The translations under genes were made by a program, and so were the position numbers. This document shows positions 1-13,148 of a DNA stretch of 64,000 nucleotides, piece by piece. Position 1 is the stretch's first letter. Each line of letters opens with the position of its first letter. The notes below the pieces were generated by a model that saw only the letters and a list, made by a program, of their open reading frames with translations, was not told where the DNA came from and ran no database searches. The stretch covers positions 310,001 to 374,000 of the forward strand of contig JAQGEQ010000161.1 in assembly GCA_034620365.1 (NCBI GenBank), given 5' to 3'. This DNA comes from Pegea sp. RAD2-039. Lineage: Eukaryota > Chordata > Thaliacea > Salpida > Salpidae.

Positions 1-1344
1 AAAGCTTTATCTGATAAAATCTAGGTTTGGTAAATCTTCTACAAGCTAAAGAACAAATTTAGTGTTTTCCTTATTAAAAAGTTTTATCAAATATTTTTTC
101 AAATTCAGAAATCTGCAAAATAATCTGTTTATAGAAAATGTCATATGATACTGGAAAAGCAACAAGTTTTTGTTTTTAATAATTTAAATCAAACACGTTT
201 TTGTCTTTGGAAGATTTATCAGATAAAATTACAATAAGGTAAAAGCCAAAGACATTTTATTTCATTTTTACTTTTTATTAAGAACAGTTTTTATATTCTA
301 AAGCTTATATATATCAAGAAATCCTTAATTTTGAGATAAACATCGCTTAATATCGTCTGAATCTTTAAAAATGTTTTTTTAACTTTCAGTGGAACTCTAT
401 TACAGTAGTAAGTAGTTTTTTAACTCTAGAATCAATTTATTTTATTTGCATAAACTTTTACAGCACAACTTTTTGATTAGTAGAATGATTTTAACTTTAA
501 ACTTTTTCTAAACAAATTTCTACGTTTAGTTTATTGATTTTAAAGAGTGTTAACAGAAATAGGAAAGAGAATACTTTATTTTATTTACAATTACTTACCC
601 TGCATTAAAAATCAAAGATAAATAAAAGAATTCATAAAACAATATAATTTCTAATAACAAATATAATTTCTAATGATAATGTTAAAGATATTTTTTCAGT
701 TTTATTTTTAATTTAGGATTTAAATTTATTTTATAAGAGAAATACATTCACTTTAACTTGACTAACGACCGTATAAAACTAAATAAATAATTTTTTTCTG
801 TTCTTTTCCATTTAAACAAAGTTCTTTAAAACTAAAAAAATACTTCAAATAATTTAAGAAAAAAACAGATGTGTCACTACAAATTTGGGTCGGTTTGCTG
901 AAGCTCAAAATAAATCGGTTTCAAAACACTATCTCAAGTAGGACGAAAGCTGTAATTGTTCACTCTCATAGTCACTATAAGATCAATAAAAGCTTTCCAA
1001 TATTTTGAAATTGAATGTTTTTGGGTTTCATCTTAAAATATTTGAGCTTCTTAAGAAAACTGAAGAAAGCATTTTTTAGATTTGACTTTTAATATTTTTT
1101 CCCAGTTTTCTATCAAGTTATTTTATTGTCTAAATGTTATCTAATAGATTCGAGTTTATGTCAATATAAGAAAATATTTGATAAAGCTTTTTTGATTATG
1201 ATACAATATAAAAAAAAAACTTCTTAAAGTTTGATTGAAATAAAAAGTTAAATTACTTTTTGATTTTAAATTTCGTTTTTATTTTTTCATTTCTTTAAAC
1301 AGAAGCATAAATTATATATTTATGAAGTTTATCTTTATTTTATA
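1..1344. other. AT-rich intergenic, no gene seen
   Basis: Very AT-rich sequence with many poly-A and poly-T runs. I see no open frame with coding character and no repeat shared with the rest of the window. Confidence 0.6.
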
Positions 1345-1550
1345 TATTATAATAAACGTGAAAGAGTGTACCTGAAATGAGCACCTCTTGCTAACACACA
1401 TTCTCAATAATACCTATTATACATAATTAAGGTAGAAATATAGAAAGAAAAAGATGTAATACATCGCATTTCAGAAGTCCTCAAAATATAAAACAGTGAA
1501 TAATTACATAAAATATTAATAATATATAAAAAAGGTAATCAGTTTAAATA
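1345..1550 (-). mobile_element. LINE-A 3' end fragment (CR1/L2-like)
   Basis: Reverse-strand copy of the 3' terminus shared by all LINE-A copies in this window. It holds the GAGAATGTGTGTTAGC-like block, the hairpin formed by GAGGTGC-type and GCACCCTC-type arms, and an AATAAA-type tail. It is 5'-truncated to about 200 bp, so only 3' UTR remains. The same terminus is seen at 28.3, 35.1, 43.8, 50.5 and 58.9 kb. Confidence 0.75.
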
Positions 1551-2167
1551 TCCAGGAATTAATTTGCTAAAATATCTCAAGATGAAAAAAATCTTTAAAT
1601 TGTTGATTAAAAGTCTTTAAAATGAATCATAAATATGGAGATTGCCAAAACAAAAATAGATGGTTTTAGTTCCAGACAAGATAAACTTAGCAAAGGTTTT
1701 AACTTACACAACATTATACAAAGAGAGGCTAGTTAATCTACAAAAACAACTTTAATGTTGTTGATGAGAGAACAAGAGAAAAAATATCTCTATTCACTAA
1801 TAGAAAAAAGTTTTTTAAACTTTTTAGGACCAATTTATCTTTCGCTGTCTACTTTTTAATTCTATTTTTAATAGTTATTATTTTTTGCTCCCTATAAAGA
1901 GTTTGATATTATTAATATTGTAAACCATCTTGAAACTAATTTTATAATCTCGTTTGTAAGATAAGATTTTTTTCGTTTTAATATTTACTTGCTTTTAGTC
2001 ATCTAAAAATGTCAACCTTAAAATTTGATGATTTGATGTTTTATTCAAAATCGATAAAACATAACAAACAAATTCAAAGAAAGTCCACTATAATATTTTA
2101 TATTCAAAGTTACCAACCAAAAATAGTAAAAAATTACAGAAAACTTTCAAGATGTTACCAAACAAGA

Positions 2168-2759
2168 TTATAAAACAATTTCCCCAAATTTACAACGAAA
2201 CCTGAATCGACAAATTCGACATCTGCGCTTGTACTTGACTTGGGAGCATTCAAACAAATATCCTTTTGTTGCTGATGATTTGAGGCAGAAAACACCGCAT
2301 CTATTTTGCTGTAGAAATAAATTCAACATTTAATATCATGTAGAAAGAGACGAAAACATAGAATAAACAGAAAAACATTTAAAACATACCAGCCTGCGGC
2401 TTCCTTGAAAACTGATGGCTTTTCTAAAGTGTGAACTTGACCCTACAAAATTCAGAAAGTATTTTTTAAATATATTTCAAGTTTATATAGTAGATCTTAA
2501 AATATTAATTAATCTAAATTAAATTATCTTTGTTCAATCATTTTAAGATATTTCTTTTTGAATACAAAATGTTTTTAGCTAATTAAAGTACTTAAAGATG
2601 TTAATTAATTTAACTCTTTAATAATATTTGTAATACGTGCTAGTTAAACAATAAGTAAGTATCAAGAATATTTAACCAGCAAATAGACTTACTACCTGCA
2701 CATGATTGGCTGATGACAAAAATGAACAAAAGTGCGATACAAATTTTCATCGTCTTCAT
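2168..2759 (-). CDS. Secreted cationic cysteine-rich peptide precursor, 3 exons
   Basis: Unrecognised 85-residue precursor. Coding exons on the minus strand are 2759-2696, 2442-2390 and 2308-2168, joined in frame by GT-AG introns of 253 and 81 nt. Residues 1-22 form a hydrophobic signal peptide (ALLFIFVISQSC core). The predicted mature part is strongly basic. It has six cysteines spaced C-x3-C-x12-C-x8-C-x2-C-x5-C, ending in an Arg-rich stretch RRCRICRFRFRC. A TATA box lies about 60 nt upstream of the ATG. The signal, charge and disulfide-like spacing suggest an extracellular defence or signalling peptide. I do not match it to a named defensin or other family, and toxin-like roles cannot be excluded. 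The exon phases agree (1, 0), which supports the model. Transcript support is lacking. Confidence 0.65.
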
Positions 2760-2816
2760 AATCTGATTCTTACTTGATGTAATTTCTAATTGATGATTTA
2801 AGGGACTGAGAACACC

Positions 2817-2824
2817 TTTATATA
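2817..2824 (-). promoter_or_regulatory. TATA box of the cysteine-rich peptide gene
   Basis: TATATAAA on the minus strand, about 60 nt upstream of the start codon at 2759, with no intervening ATG. This fits a short 5' UTR transcribed from a TATA promoter. Confidence 0.55.
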
Positions 2825-2829
2825 GAGTG

Positions 2830-5800
2830 TAAAGTGATTGAAAGGTTAACGAGAAACTAGTTTCTATAACATTTTTTCTTCTCTTAATCAATAGAACTTT
2901 CACTTCGTAAACCAAAATTGTTCATAAAAAGCACCTACAAAAGACATATTTTTCTTATTTGTAATTGATAAGATTTATATTTGCACTTTTTAATTATGAT
3001 CAATTTGTACCTTAAATGAAAAGCTGAAAAAATCTCTAAATAATTAAAAACTTTTCATATGATGATAACAATATATTATTCATAAGTAAATTAGCAAGTA
3101 AAAATTATAATTAAATTTAACTAAATGTAAACTATTTTTAGAGACATTAACTCAACTTTCGAATTAAACTTTAAAACTTTAATTTTTTGTGGATAGTTTT
3201 TATTTTCTATAAAACTAATCATTTAGAATAAAAGTTAAAAGAATTTTGGGAAATTTTTCGAAATTTTCCTCACTATTCTCAGGTTGAATACAATAAATTC
3301 AAGAAATTGAAGCCAGATTATACAATTAATAAATTATTGTACAATTATACAATATATAAATCAAGATTAAACAGGGAAAAGTATATAAAAGAATTGATTT
3401 AAATATTTCTTGTTAGTGAAGTTTATAATTTCCTCCTTTCGTCCTCATCTTTACGCTTCAATAACTTTGCACGAAACTATTGTTTTATTCAAGCATGCAA
3501 AATTTCTAAATTTACTATGGTGAAGAAAATAGTTTCGAAGCTTTTGTATTAGTGGTATTAATGAAATTGATTTCAAAATAAGCAAAACATTTAAAACTTT
3601 TAAAAAGTATCTACAACATTAGAACTCCAATAAAGACTTTAATATTTTCAGTATCATCAAATAAATAGCTTCCTTAGACTTACAGTCTTTCAAATTCTTT
3701 TTTAAAGTTTTAAGTTCATTATTTTCAATTTACTGGAGAGTAACTAATTAAAACAGATTTTTCAATCTTTTTTGGTTTATGCAGATGAAACTAAAAAAGT
3801 TCAAATTCAAAACAAGCTTAAACACAAGTAAATATTTTTAAAATATTTTTAAGAGAAAAAAAATATTTTTTAGCTAATTATCTTCTCATATTTTTCTTAA
3901 TCATCATTTGTGCTAATTTACTTTTAATCTATTTGTAAATTGAAGTACACAAACTAATTTTATAGATTTGTCGGTATTTTGACTTTTATTTCATCAAAAT
4001 GTTTTTTACAGCAAAATTTTTTGAAAAATTGCTAGTAAAGAAAAAACTACTGAATTTTGTCAATTTTTTTATGTAAATTTTTTAACATCTAATAATTCTA
4101 ATTTAAACAAAGAGCCAAATTATAAAAAGTTACTTTTTTTTTATAAAAATTGATTTGAATAAAGGTTTTCAATCTAAGCTTATAGATTATCAAGATAGTT
4201 ATCAATTATTGTAGTTTTTAAAATAATAAATAAATCAGTTACAAAAACAGTTTATGTAAATGAAGATCACAAAGAGTTGTTCGTTATTAAATATTTCTAC
4301 TAATTTTCGGTTTCTAGAAACTGTTGAAAAACAGGATTTTCAGAAAATTACAATTGAAATATTTTTGGCAAACAAAATCATTTAATTGTTGAATTTACTC
4401 AAAAATTTTTTAAGTGGCAGATATTAAATATTATTCAATTATCAGCAAAACTGTTATTTTGTGTCTGACTGCAACATTGCCGCAAAACTATCCTTTCCCC
4501 TCTTCTAAATTCCCCTAGATATAATTTTTCACGAAACGATGAATTAAATTGAATTTCTTCATGTATTTTTTTTTTGATTTACCAAAAACGTTTTTAATTC
4601 AATACATATTAGAAACAACCTTTATTTCGAAATATTTCTCAGAAAAAACAAGATTAATCTTTTTTACCTGATAAACAACTTTATTTAAATTGCATCATCA
4701 TCAAGTTTTGTTTCATTTTTTATATAATATTTTTGCTTTTACAAACTTAGCCAGAATTTTTTAAGAAATTATTTTTCTAGTAAAATAGAGCTTAAAAACT
4801 ATTTATTTTGCATAACTCTTATTTTCCTTGAAAGCATTTAAAAAGTACTATAAATTTTATACTATAAAACTGTTATAGCCAAAAAGTCAACTCTAAAAAA
4901 ATAGTAAAATAATTTTAAAGAAAAAACTTTTTTATATAGTTCTATACATTTTATACAACTTTCTGTATTGTTGAAGATGTTTTTGATGTTTATTTGGAAC
5001 ATTATGATCGACTGTATGAATAAACAACTATCAATTCTATCGGTTGTAATTTTATCTTTATTTAGAAAAATTTTAAAAGCTAAATTTTATCAAAAATAAA
5101 ACGATTGAATTGGTAATTTAAATATTTCAAACTCATTGACTATTATTTGATTAATTAGTTATTTTGATTTAATTAAATAACTAAATGCAAACAGACGGTA
5201 ATTTTATCTTAATACTCTTTCTTCTGCTCTTCCTGTAATATCTTTTCTATTTTCCTTCCTTGGTGGTCATCTATTGTAATTCGACTTCACAGCCAAATGA
5301 GTGAAAATTACAACAAAAGATTTTTTCTGTTTGTAATTTATCGATGGCTTTATTTTATGCGAATGAAAATTTTATAAAACATCAATTTTGTAATATCAAA
5401 ACGTTTTTATATTTAGCTTACTAGTACTAGCTTACTACGTAAAAGAATTGGTAGACGATTGTTTATAGATTAATGTTAAGCATAATATTAAAAGTTGTAA
5501 TAATACCATTGAATAAATTATTTAAGTAAAATGTATTATTTCATAAATTATATTTCAAAGATTAATGAGTTATTTCCAGTCTTTTCTTAAGATATTTCAA
5601 ATAATACATTTTCAGAAATTAAAGTTTATGTAATTATAAAAAGGCAGTTAGTTGTACGTCCAAAATCGTTAGTCTATTTGCAAGTGACGGTCAACCATTC
5701 GAAATGACTAATAGTTAATATTTATTTTTAAATTCTTTATTTTTATACCTTTGATATATAGGTGATATAAATTGTTGTTATAAATTTAACTATTTTTGTT

Positions 5801-6010
5801 TTAATTTCAACTTTTTAAATTTTATTAAGATGTTGAAAAATATATTTTTTTAATTTTATAATATCTGATTATACTTATTTATTTATAATTTGTAGTTAGA
5901 AGCTTTTTATAACATTAAATTTTTAAACTGTATTTTTAAGACTGGTATATGGGTAATGAACTGTTCTACAAAGATGTATAGAATATTGTTCTGAAATATA
6001 TATTTTGATT
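2830..6010. other. AT-rich intergenic, no gene seen
   Basis: About 3.2 kb of low-complexity AT-rich sequence. No coding frame, repeat family or RNA gene was recognised. The last 300 bp must hold the promoter or trans-splice acceptor region of the PSMC3IP gene. A pyrimidine tract ends in AG at 6015. Confidence 0.55.
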
Positions 6011-6038
6011 TGCAGTAGAATAATTAAAAAAGATTATC

Positions 6039-6644
6039 ATGTCAAAAACGCAAAAAGTAGATGAAACTATATTTACTTATATGAAGAAGCAAAATAGACC
6101 TTATAGTGCTTTGGATATCTTTAATAATCTTCATAAGAAAATTGGTAAAACTGCTGTTGTTAAAAGTTTAGAACTTTTAAGCAAACAAAATAAACTCTTG
6201 GAGAAAACTTATGGAAAATCTAAAATATATGTAGTACACCAATCTCAATTTCCTAATGTTCAAGATGATGACTTAAACAAGCTTGATGTTGAGACTAAAT
6301 CCATTCAAGTTAAACTTGACCAGCTTAATTCAGATATACAATCTAAATCTAAAATTCTACAAAATTTCTTGTCTCAACCCACAACTCAAGATGCAGTTTC
6401 TCAATTAAAATCTCTTCAAGATGAACATAAGGGAATTATATCAAAAGTTGAATTATTAACAAGTAGTGGTAGGAAGGAGGTTGACCCTGAACAAAAAGTT
6501 AAGTTATTAAAGGTAAAAAATGAGTTAAATTCTCAATTAAGAAAAAGAAAAAGATGCACGAATGATTTAATGAATGCTGTATTAGAAGGATATCCGAAAT
6601 CAAAAAAAGCTTTTATAGAAGAAGTCGGTCTAGAAATTGATTGA
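6039..6644 (+). CDS. PSMC3IP: Homologous-pairing protein 2 (HOP2/PSMC3IP)
   Basis: 201-residue intronless frame, close to the usual ~217. HOP2 pairs with MND1 and stimulates DMC1/RAD51 strand invasion in meiosis. Residues ~12-70 form the N-terminal winged helix, with the family motifs QNRPYSALDIFNNL and EKTYGKSKIYVV. Residues ~75-150 are a heptad-rich coiled coil. The C-terminal cap carries the diagnostic EGYPKSKKAFIEEVGLE. The ATG is preceded 23 nt upstream by a pyrimidine-rich tract ending in AG (6015), as in other genes here. The ACAT1 start codon follows only 119 nt after the stop on the same strand, so the two may be co-transcribed. The identification rests on motifs across the whole length and is firm. 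Confidence 0.95.
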   Translation: MSKTQKVDETIFTYMKKQNRPYSALDIFNNLHKKIGKTAVVKSLELLSKQNKLLEKTYGKSKIYVVHQSQFPNVQDDDLNKLDVETKSIQVKLDQLNSDIQSKSKILQNFLSQPTTQDAVSQLKSLQDEHKGIISKVELLTSSGRKEVDPEQKVKLLKVKNELNSQLRKRKRCTNDLMNAVLEGYPKSKKAFIEEVGLEID

Positions 6645-6763
6645 GATTTTACTTTTTTGCTTGAAAATTTTTTGTTTAGATGATAAATTTTTATCATTTT
6701 TTGGTTATTTGTTTATCTTTTGATGTTTTTTTAAGGATTTTATTAAACTGATTGCTTATCATA

Positions 6764-8607
<1,844 letters not shown>

Positions 8608-8989
8608 TTATCAAAACAATAGAATCATGATTTAAATCAAAAGTGATTATGGGATATTTTTTACATACTTTATAAAATCCTTCTTTTTATTCTCATAAAT
8701 ATATATTTATTCATATCTAAATATTACTACACACAATAAATCTTAATGTAAGTGTTTGCATAATAATTTGTTACTATTAGTTTTCAGTTAAAGGGTGATA
8801 AATTTTATTAAATAATTGATGAAAGCTTAAAATGTTTCGGACATAATATTTTGTATCTTCTTGAAATTATTTCAAAAGTCTTGATTATTTTATAAAAAGT
8901 GATTTCATAAGTAGAACTTTAAATTTAAATATTTTAAAATTAATTTTGAAGTTTTTTGCTTAATGATAATACGAGGAAACTATTTGATT

Positions 8990-9430
8990 AGGATTTACTC
9001 CAAATCAGCAATTTTGATATCGCCGATTGTAGGGAGACAACTCGTAATTTTGACACCTCTTATAAACTTTCTATTTAAATCAAAGCTTTAACTTGCCACC
9101 AACAAGATTCCTGACATCTTTCATCCCTGCATAATGCCTCTAACATCATTCTTGCAAACAAGAGTTTAGTCAATTATGTATCAATAAGTTGAACAACATT
9201 TCAGTTTTTAAACTTTTGTTTAAATATTGTTAGCTCGTTTATATAGAACGCCTCCTTGGTCTTTGCCGACGTTGGTATTAAAACCAACGAGTAGAAGAAC
9301 TTGCCTAGCAGGAGTATCATAAATGAGGATTTGTTGACCAACCTCGCTCTGTAATGATAATAACTCTTTCAGGGATATTTTATTCAATTGTACAAAGATA
9401 ATAACGACGAACAACTTAACTGTCAGCACA
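8990..9430 (-). mobile_element. LINE-C fragment (CFDP2/RTE-like endonuclease region)
   Basis: Reverse-strand remnant of a non-LTR retrotransposon of the type often annotated craniofacial development protein 2-like. The block VLLLVGFNTNVGKDQ resembles the APE endonuclease core LLGDFNARVG, followed by a GGVLYKRANNI segment where the family has a WEGVLGRHGVG-like block. Further along, CRDERCQESCWW matches the CWTDH region with frameshifts. It is degenerate and non-functional. Confidence 0.5.
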
Positions 9431-9434
9431 AAGA

Positions 9435-9730
9435 AAACTCTAAAAACAAAAAAGCGCGCGAATTATTATTTCGAATGAGTATAAGATTTTGTATGAACAA
9501 GTTATCAAACTTGATAACAAATTTACGCAAGCGGTAAAATAATCTTTCGATATACAATTTTAATATATAGAGTTCTCACCAACCAAATAACTGGATCCTA
9601 ACAGCGGAAAATCGCACTTCGTGCCACGATTACAGTGAGTACCCATCAGTCTCATACTAAACGGCTTGGAGTTACACCTTTAGATGATCTGGTGGACCAC
9701 CAAACCTTCATTTCGCCTTATCTTCCAGTT
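9435..9730 (-). mobile_element. LTR-like remnant of a Ty3/gypsy-type element
   Basis: Minus-strand sequence shares several blocks with 30.45-30.72 kb: the ACCAGATCAT block followed by a TAAAG segment, the TTGTATATC block followed by TTTT(A/G)CCGCTT, and a downstream TCCCTGAAAGAGTTA-like end. At 30.7 kb the same blocks sit beside a gypsy integrase tail. I infer a solo or truncated LTR. Exact termini and target duplication were not resolved. Confidence 0.35.
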
Positions 9731-10217
9731 AAAAACATCCATTTATCTTTGAGCCGACTGCTTTATACTATTTATGTAATTGTTTTCAAAATCTTTTTTT
9801 TCTCACAAAGATTTTAAAACTTTATTCGAAAGTTTACAAATCCTCTTAAATATTAAACAAAATCATGATGCTCTAAGCAATGACTTTCGATTTGTTGTTG
9901 GTTGAAGTTTCATCTGAGTTCTAAAATATTCTGTGTCATGAAGCTCTGATTAAATCCAAAGACTGATAATCATTCCTCGTTTAATAACTTAAATTATCAA
10001 ATAATTTGAACGTCAATGTTAACCACAAATCTAAAATAGAAAATAAAGGTATTTTTAATTTATGAAAGCTTTAATATATATACTAGTTTTTGATAATTAT
10101 TATATATAGAAGTTTTAAAGAAGATACTTAATAGTGTTTATTAATTTTATAGGGTTGAGCATTACAGATATCAAAAATTTATATTTCTTATAAAATATAT
10201 ATTGTTGTTAAAATAAA

Positions 10218-10410
10218 ATGTCCTGCTTAGTGGCGAAGCGGTTACTACACCTACCTTATAGCTAGGAAGTACCGGGTTCGACCCCAGGTGGAGACATATA
10301 AAACTCCTGAGAAAAACCATAAAAAACTCGTGAGAATGTGTGTTAGTGAGATGTGCTCTCTTTAGGCACCCTCCTTCGCATTTATACGTATAAATAAATA
10401 AATAAAGGAA
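10218..10410 (+). mobile_element. tRNA-derived SINE with LINE-A 3' tail
   Basis: The 5' part is tRNA-like. An RNA polymerase III A box TGGCGAAGCGG lies at 10231-10241 and a B box GGGTTCGACCC at 10274-10284. A short unique linker follows. Then comes the LINE-A 3' terminus (GTGAGAATGTGTGTTAG, the stem-loop arms, TCCTTCGCATTTAT) and an AATAAA-repeat tail. A tRNA head fused to the tail of a partner LINE is the classic structure of SINEs mobilised by LINE reverse transcriptase. It is not a functional tRNA gene: the acceptor stem and CCA-end context are missing. Confidence 0.8.
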
Positions 10411-11743
10411 GAAATGAAAGAAAAAAGTTCGTTGAATAAAATTAGCAGTAACTTTGATGGGCTGAATATCAACCACTTAACAAATTCTAAAAACTACTCA
10501 AATATTTCTAGATTATTAAGATTACCACAGAAAGGTAAGAGTTGTAAATACATAAAAAAATCTTCTGTGCTTACCTAAAAAACTATCACGAGTTCCAAAA
10601 GAAATTCAGCAGAGGCGTTCAAATTATTTATTTAGAACCAATCTGTTTTTATCAGTGAAAATAAACAAAATATAAAGTATATTTATTGAAAATTATTCTC
10701 TCTATTAAAGAATGAATATACAATTCATCTAAGTATACAATCCAATTTTCATAAAATTTAGAATGAAATAAATTTTAAGCCTTTTTGTAAATCAGACAAA
10801 ATGTACTTTTACTGAAATTTTTTTGTTTCATATAATTTTTATTAAACTAATATTTGTTATCATTATTAATCATATCTTTTTAACTTTATTATATATAAAC
10901 TTAAGTTTTATGTTTAGGTTATCTTTGACTATTTGAAAGGTTAAATGAAAAAAAAATTATTTAATTATTCAATGCCTGCTTGTAAATACCAATTCTTATA
11001 ACCAACATAAAACAAACTATTTTACTATATTTATATTATATTCGTGTTTTATATATTTTTGCACTAAATTTTTGCGGATAGAAATTTTTGATTAATATTA
11101 AAAAAATTTATTTTATTATTTTTCAATATTTAATTTATGAATTATGTTTCTTTTTAAAGTAAAAAAGATATCCTAATATTTTTATTTATAAATTACTTAA
11201 TTTATTAATTTTAATGTTTGATTATTGTTTTGAAAAGTTTGTTCTTTAACTTATAGGTTAACTTTTTAGAATAATAAGTTATTACTTCAGTTATTAATTA
11301 TCTTTTTAACTTATTATATTGTTATATGTTACTTTTTACATAAATATAAATACTTAATAAAATCCTTAATATATATTGAATTACTACTTTTTCTTAATTT
11401 GAGTTAAAAAATAAAATTTTTAAATAAATTTGAAGTTGACTAACTTGTAAGACTCAATGATTAACTTCTTTAATTAATTATTTTGATGAAAATCAGTTAT
11501 TAAATAAAAATAAATCATTGATTTTAGTTTCAGTAAAATGTCAAAATATAGTTTTAGTTTTAATTTAACTAATCAAATGATTTCAAAGTACAAATTTTTA
11601 TTCAAATATTTTTAAAACTGTTGACAAAACTTTTTGTAGTTAGTTTATAAAAACAAAAGTTTAATTTTAATATTTAGATATTTTTAAAACTTATTTTATT
11701 AAGACTTCATAAATTTGTTAAAATTGTTTTTCTTTTATTTAAG
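10411..11743. other. AT-rich intergenic, no gene seen
   Basis: No coding frame or repeat recognised. It ends in a pyrimidine-rich tract with AG at 11743, just before the LAMTOR2 start. Confidence 0.55.
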
Positions 11744-11754
11744 ATTTGTTGAAT

Positions 11755-12129
11755 ATGTTAGACCCAGAAGATTTGAACACTGTCCTAGAGCAAGCAAATA
11801 CTGGAGGTATATTAACAACAATTCTTGTCAACCAGCAAGGTGCATTAGTAGCAGTTGGTGGTGGTGATGGTGATAAAGCTGCATTTGTAAGAGGAACTGT
11901 TTGCAGTAGTATCATCTCATCATATGAACAAAAAAAATCTACTTTTGATACAGTACTGAAAAGTATGGTTATTTCATGTGAAAGAGGCTTTGTTGCTATC
12001 GAAAAAATTAGTAAAAATGGTTTAATCTTGTGTATGTTGGCTGAAAAACATGTTTGTTTAGGTTTATTAATTGCTAAAATTAAAGCTGTTGTCAATTATC
12101 TACATGAACCTTTAAGTAAAATGGACTGA
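11755..12129 (+). CDS. LAMTOR2: Ragulator subunit LAMTOR2 (p14/ROBLD3)
   Basis: 124-residue roadblock/LC7-fold protein (human 125). LAMTOR2 dimerises with LAMTOR3 in the Ragulator complex that anchors Rag GTPases and mTORC1 on late endosomes and lysosomes. The N-terminal LEQANTGGILTTILVNQQG matches the family signature, followed by the glycine turn VGGGDGD. The C-terminal half has the expected CxxA(E)KxVxxGLLxAKxxAxVxYLxEPL pattern. The start chosen is ATG 11755, since upstream in-frame codons lie against a pyrimidine tract and AG at 11743. It is intronless. A poly(A) signal AATAAA at 12215-12220 precedes the next gene's acceptor AG (12298) by about 80 nt. It is the first of three closely spaced same-strand genes. 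Confidence 0.93.
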   Translation: MLDPEDLNTVLEQANTGGILTTILVNQQGALVAVGGGDGDKAAFVRGTVCSSIISSYEQKKSTFDTVLKSMVISCERGFVAIEKISKNGLILCMLAEKHVCLGLLIAKIKAVVNYLHEPLSKMD

Positions 12130-12310
12130 AAGATTTTGATTTATATTCAGAAATATTAAATAGATAATTTGTAAATCTTCTTTCTTTTTTATTCAAAACA
12201 TTTTTTCGATAATTAATAAAACTATAAATTTTATTCAACAATTAATTAACTTTGTAAACTGTTTTTTCTTTATTTCTTTTATTAATCGTTTAGGTTAGGC
12301 AAATATTAAA

Positions 12311-12937
12311 ATGGTTTTTTACTTTAAAAGTGTTATTTCTGGTGAAGAATATATCATCTATATGGGTTTAGATAAATTTGAAAATGAAAACCTTATTAAA
12401 TATGGATGGCCTGAAGATATTTGGTTTCATGTTGATAAACTTTCATCAGCTCACGTTTATCTGCGTCTAAAAGAAAATCAAACCATCGAAGACATCCCAA
12501 CAAGTGTTGTGATGGATTGTGCGCAGTTAGTGAAAGCTAACAGCATCCAAGGAAACAAGAAGAACAACTTACAGATCGTTTATACTACTTGGGACAACTT
12601 GAAAAAGACTGGTGACATGGCTGTTGGTCAAATTGGTTTCCACAAACAGAAAAAAGTGAAAAGTATTCTGGTTGAAAAAAGAGTTAATGAAACTGTAAAT
12701 CGGTTGAATAAGACCAAAACTGAATCGTTTCCTGATCTTCAAAAAGAAAGAGAAGATAGAGATCGCCTTGAAAGAGATGAAGCAAAAAAAAAGTTTAAGG
12801 AACAGTTGAAGAAAGAAAGAGAAGATTTAGAGAAGTTCAAAGAACAACAGAAGCTTCAAAGCTACTCTTCGCTCTTCGAAAACGCGAAGATGCAAGCTAA
12901 TAATGATGATGGCAATGATTCTGACGATTTTATGTAA
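12311..12937 (+). CDS. CCDC25: Coiled-coil domain-containing protein 25 (CCDC25)
   Basis: 208 residues, the same length as vertebrate CCDC25. Residues 1-~130 are the NFACT-R (DUF814) domain, with [38 protein letters not shown] and [14 protein letters not shown] blocks. Residues ~135-195 are a highly charged Glu/Lys coiled coil ending in an acidic [10 protein letters not shown] tail. NFACT-R domains bind RNA or tRNA. Mammalian CCDC25 has also been reported as a membrane sensor of extracellular DNA, a role not inferable here. It is intronless. The ATG is 12 nt after GGTTAG (AG at 12298). It lies between LAMTOR2 (181-nt gap) and FARS2 (211-nt gap). Identification is firm. Confidence 0.95.
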   Translation: MVFYFKSVISGEEYIIYMGLDKFENENLIKYGWPEDIWFHVDKLSSAHVYLRLKENQTIEDIPTSVVMDCAQLVKANSIQGNKKNNLQIVYTTWDNLKKTGDMAVGQIGFHKQKKVKSILVEKRVNETVNRLNKTKTESFPDLQKEREDRDRLERDEAKKKFKEQLKKEREDLEKFKEQQKLQSYSSLFENAKMQANNDDGNDSDDFM

Positions 12938-12990
12938 TTATATTTAGTGATAACCTTTTGTTTGTTGACGTGATTGCTGTTGACGCTGTT

Positions 12991-13110
12991 TGTTAATCAC
13001 GTGGTTTTGTAGATCACGTGGTTTGTAGATCACGTGGTTTGTAAATCACATGGTTTGTAGATCACGTGGTTTGTTAATCACGTGGTTTTGTAGATCACGT
13101 GGTTTGTTAA
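12991..13110 (+). repeat. Minisatellite 1, E-box (CACGTG) units, CCDC25-FARS2 gap
   Basis: Seven tandem units of about 15-18 bp, based on TTTGTAGATCACGTGG. Six carry an exact CACGTG and one has CACATG. The unit resembles the 3' splice junction of FARS2 exon 3 (ATGTAG followed by ATCACGT), which may be its source. Confidence 0.85.
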
Positions 13111-13148
13111 TCAACTGATTTTGAGTTTCAACTGTTTTTTGTTTACAG

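Noticed and set aside
10218-10290. Possible tRNA gene
   Set aside because: A and B boxes are present but no acceptor stem closes. The sequence continues into the LINE-A tail, so it is a SINE head.
11739-12095. 118-codon minus-strand frame opposite LAMTOR2
   Set aside because: Antisense of a firmly identified gene, with low-complexity translation.
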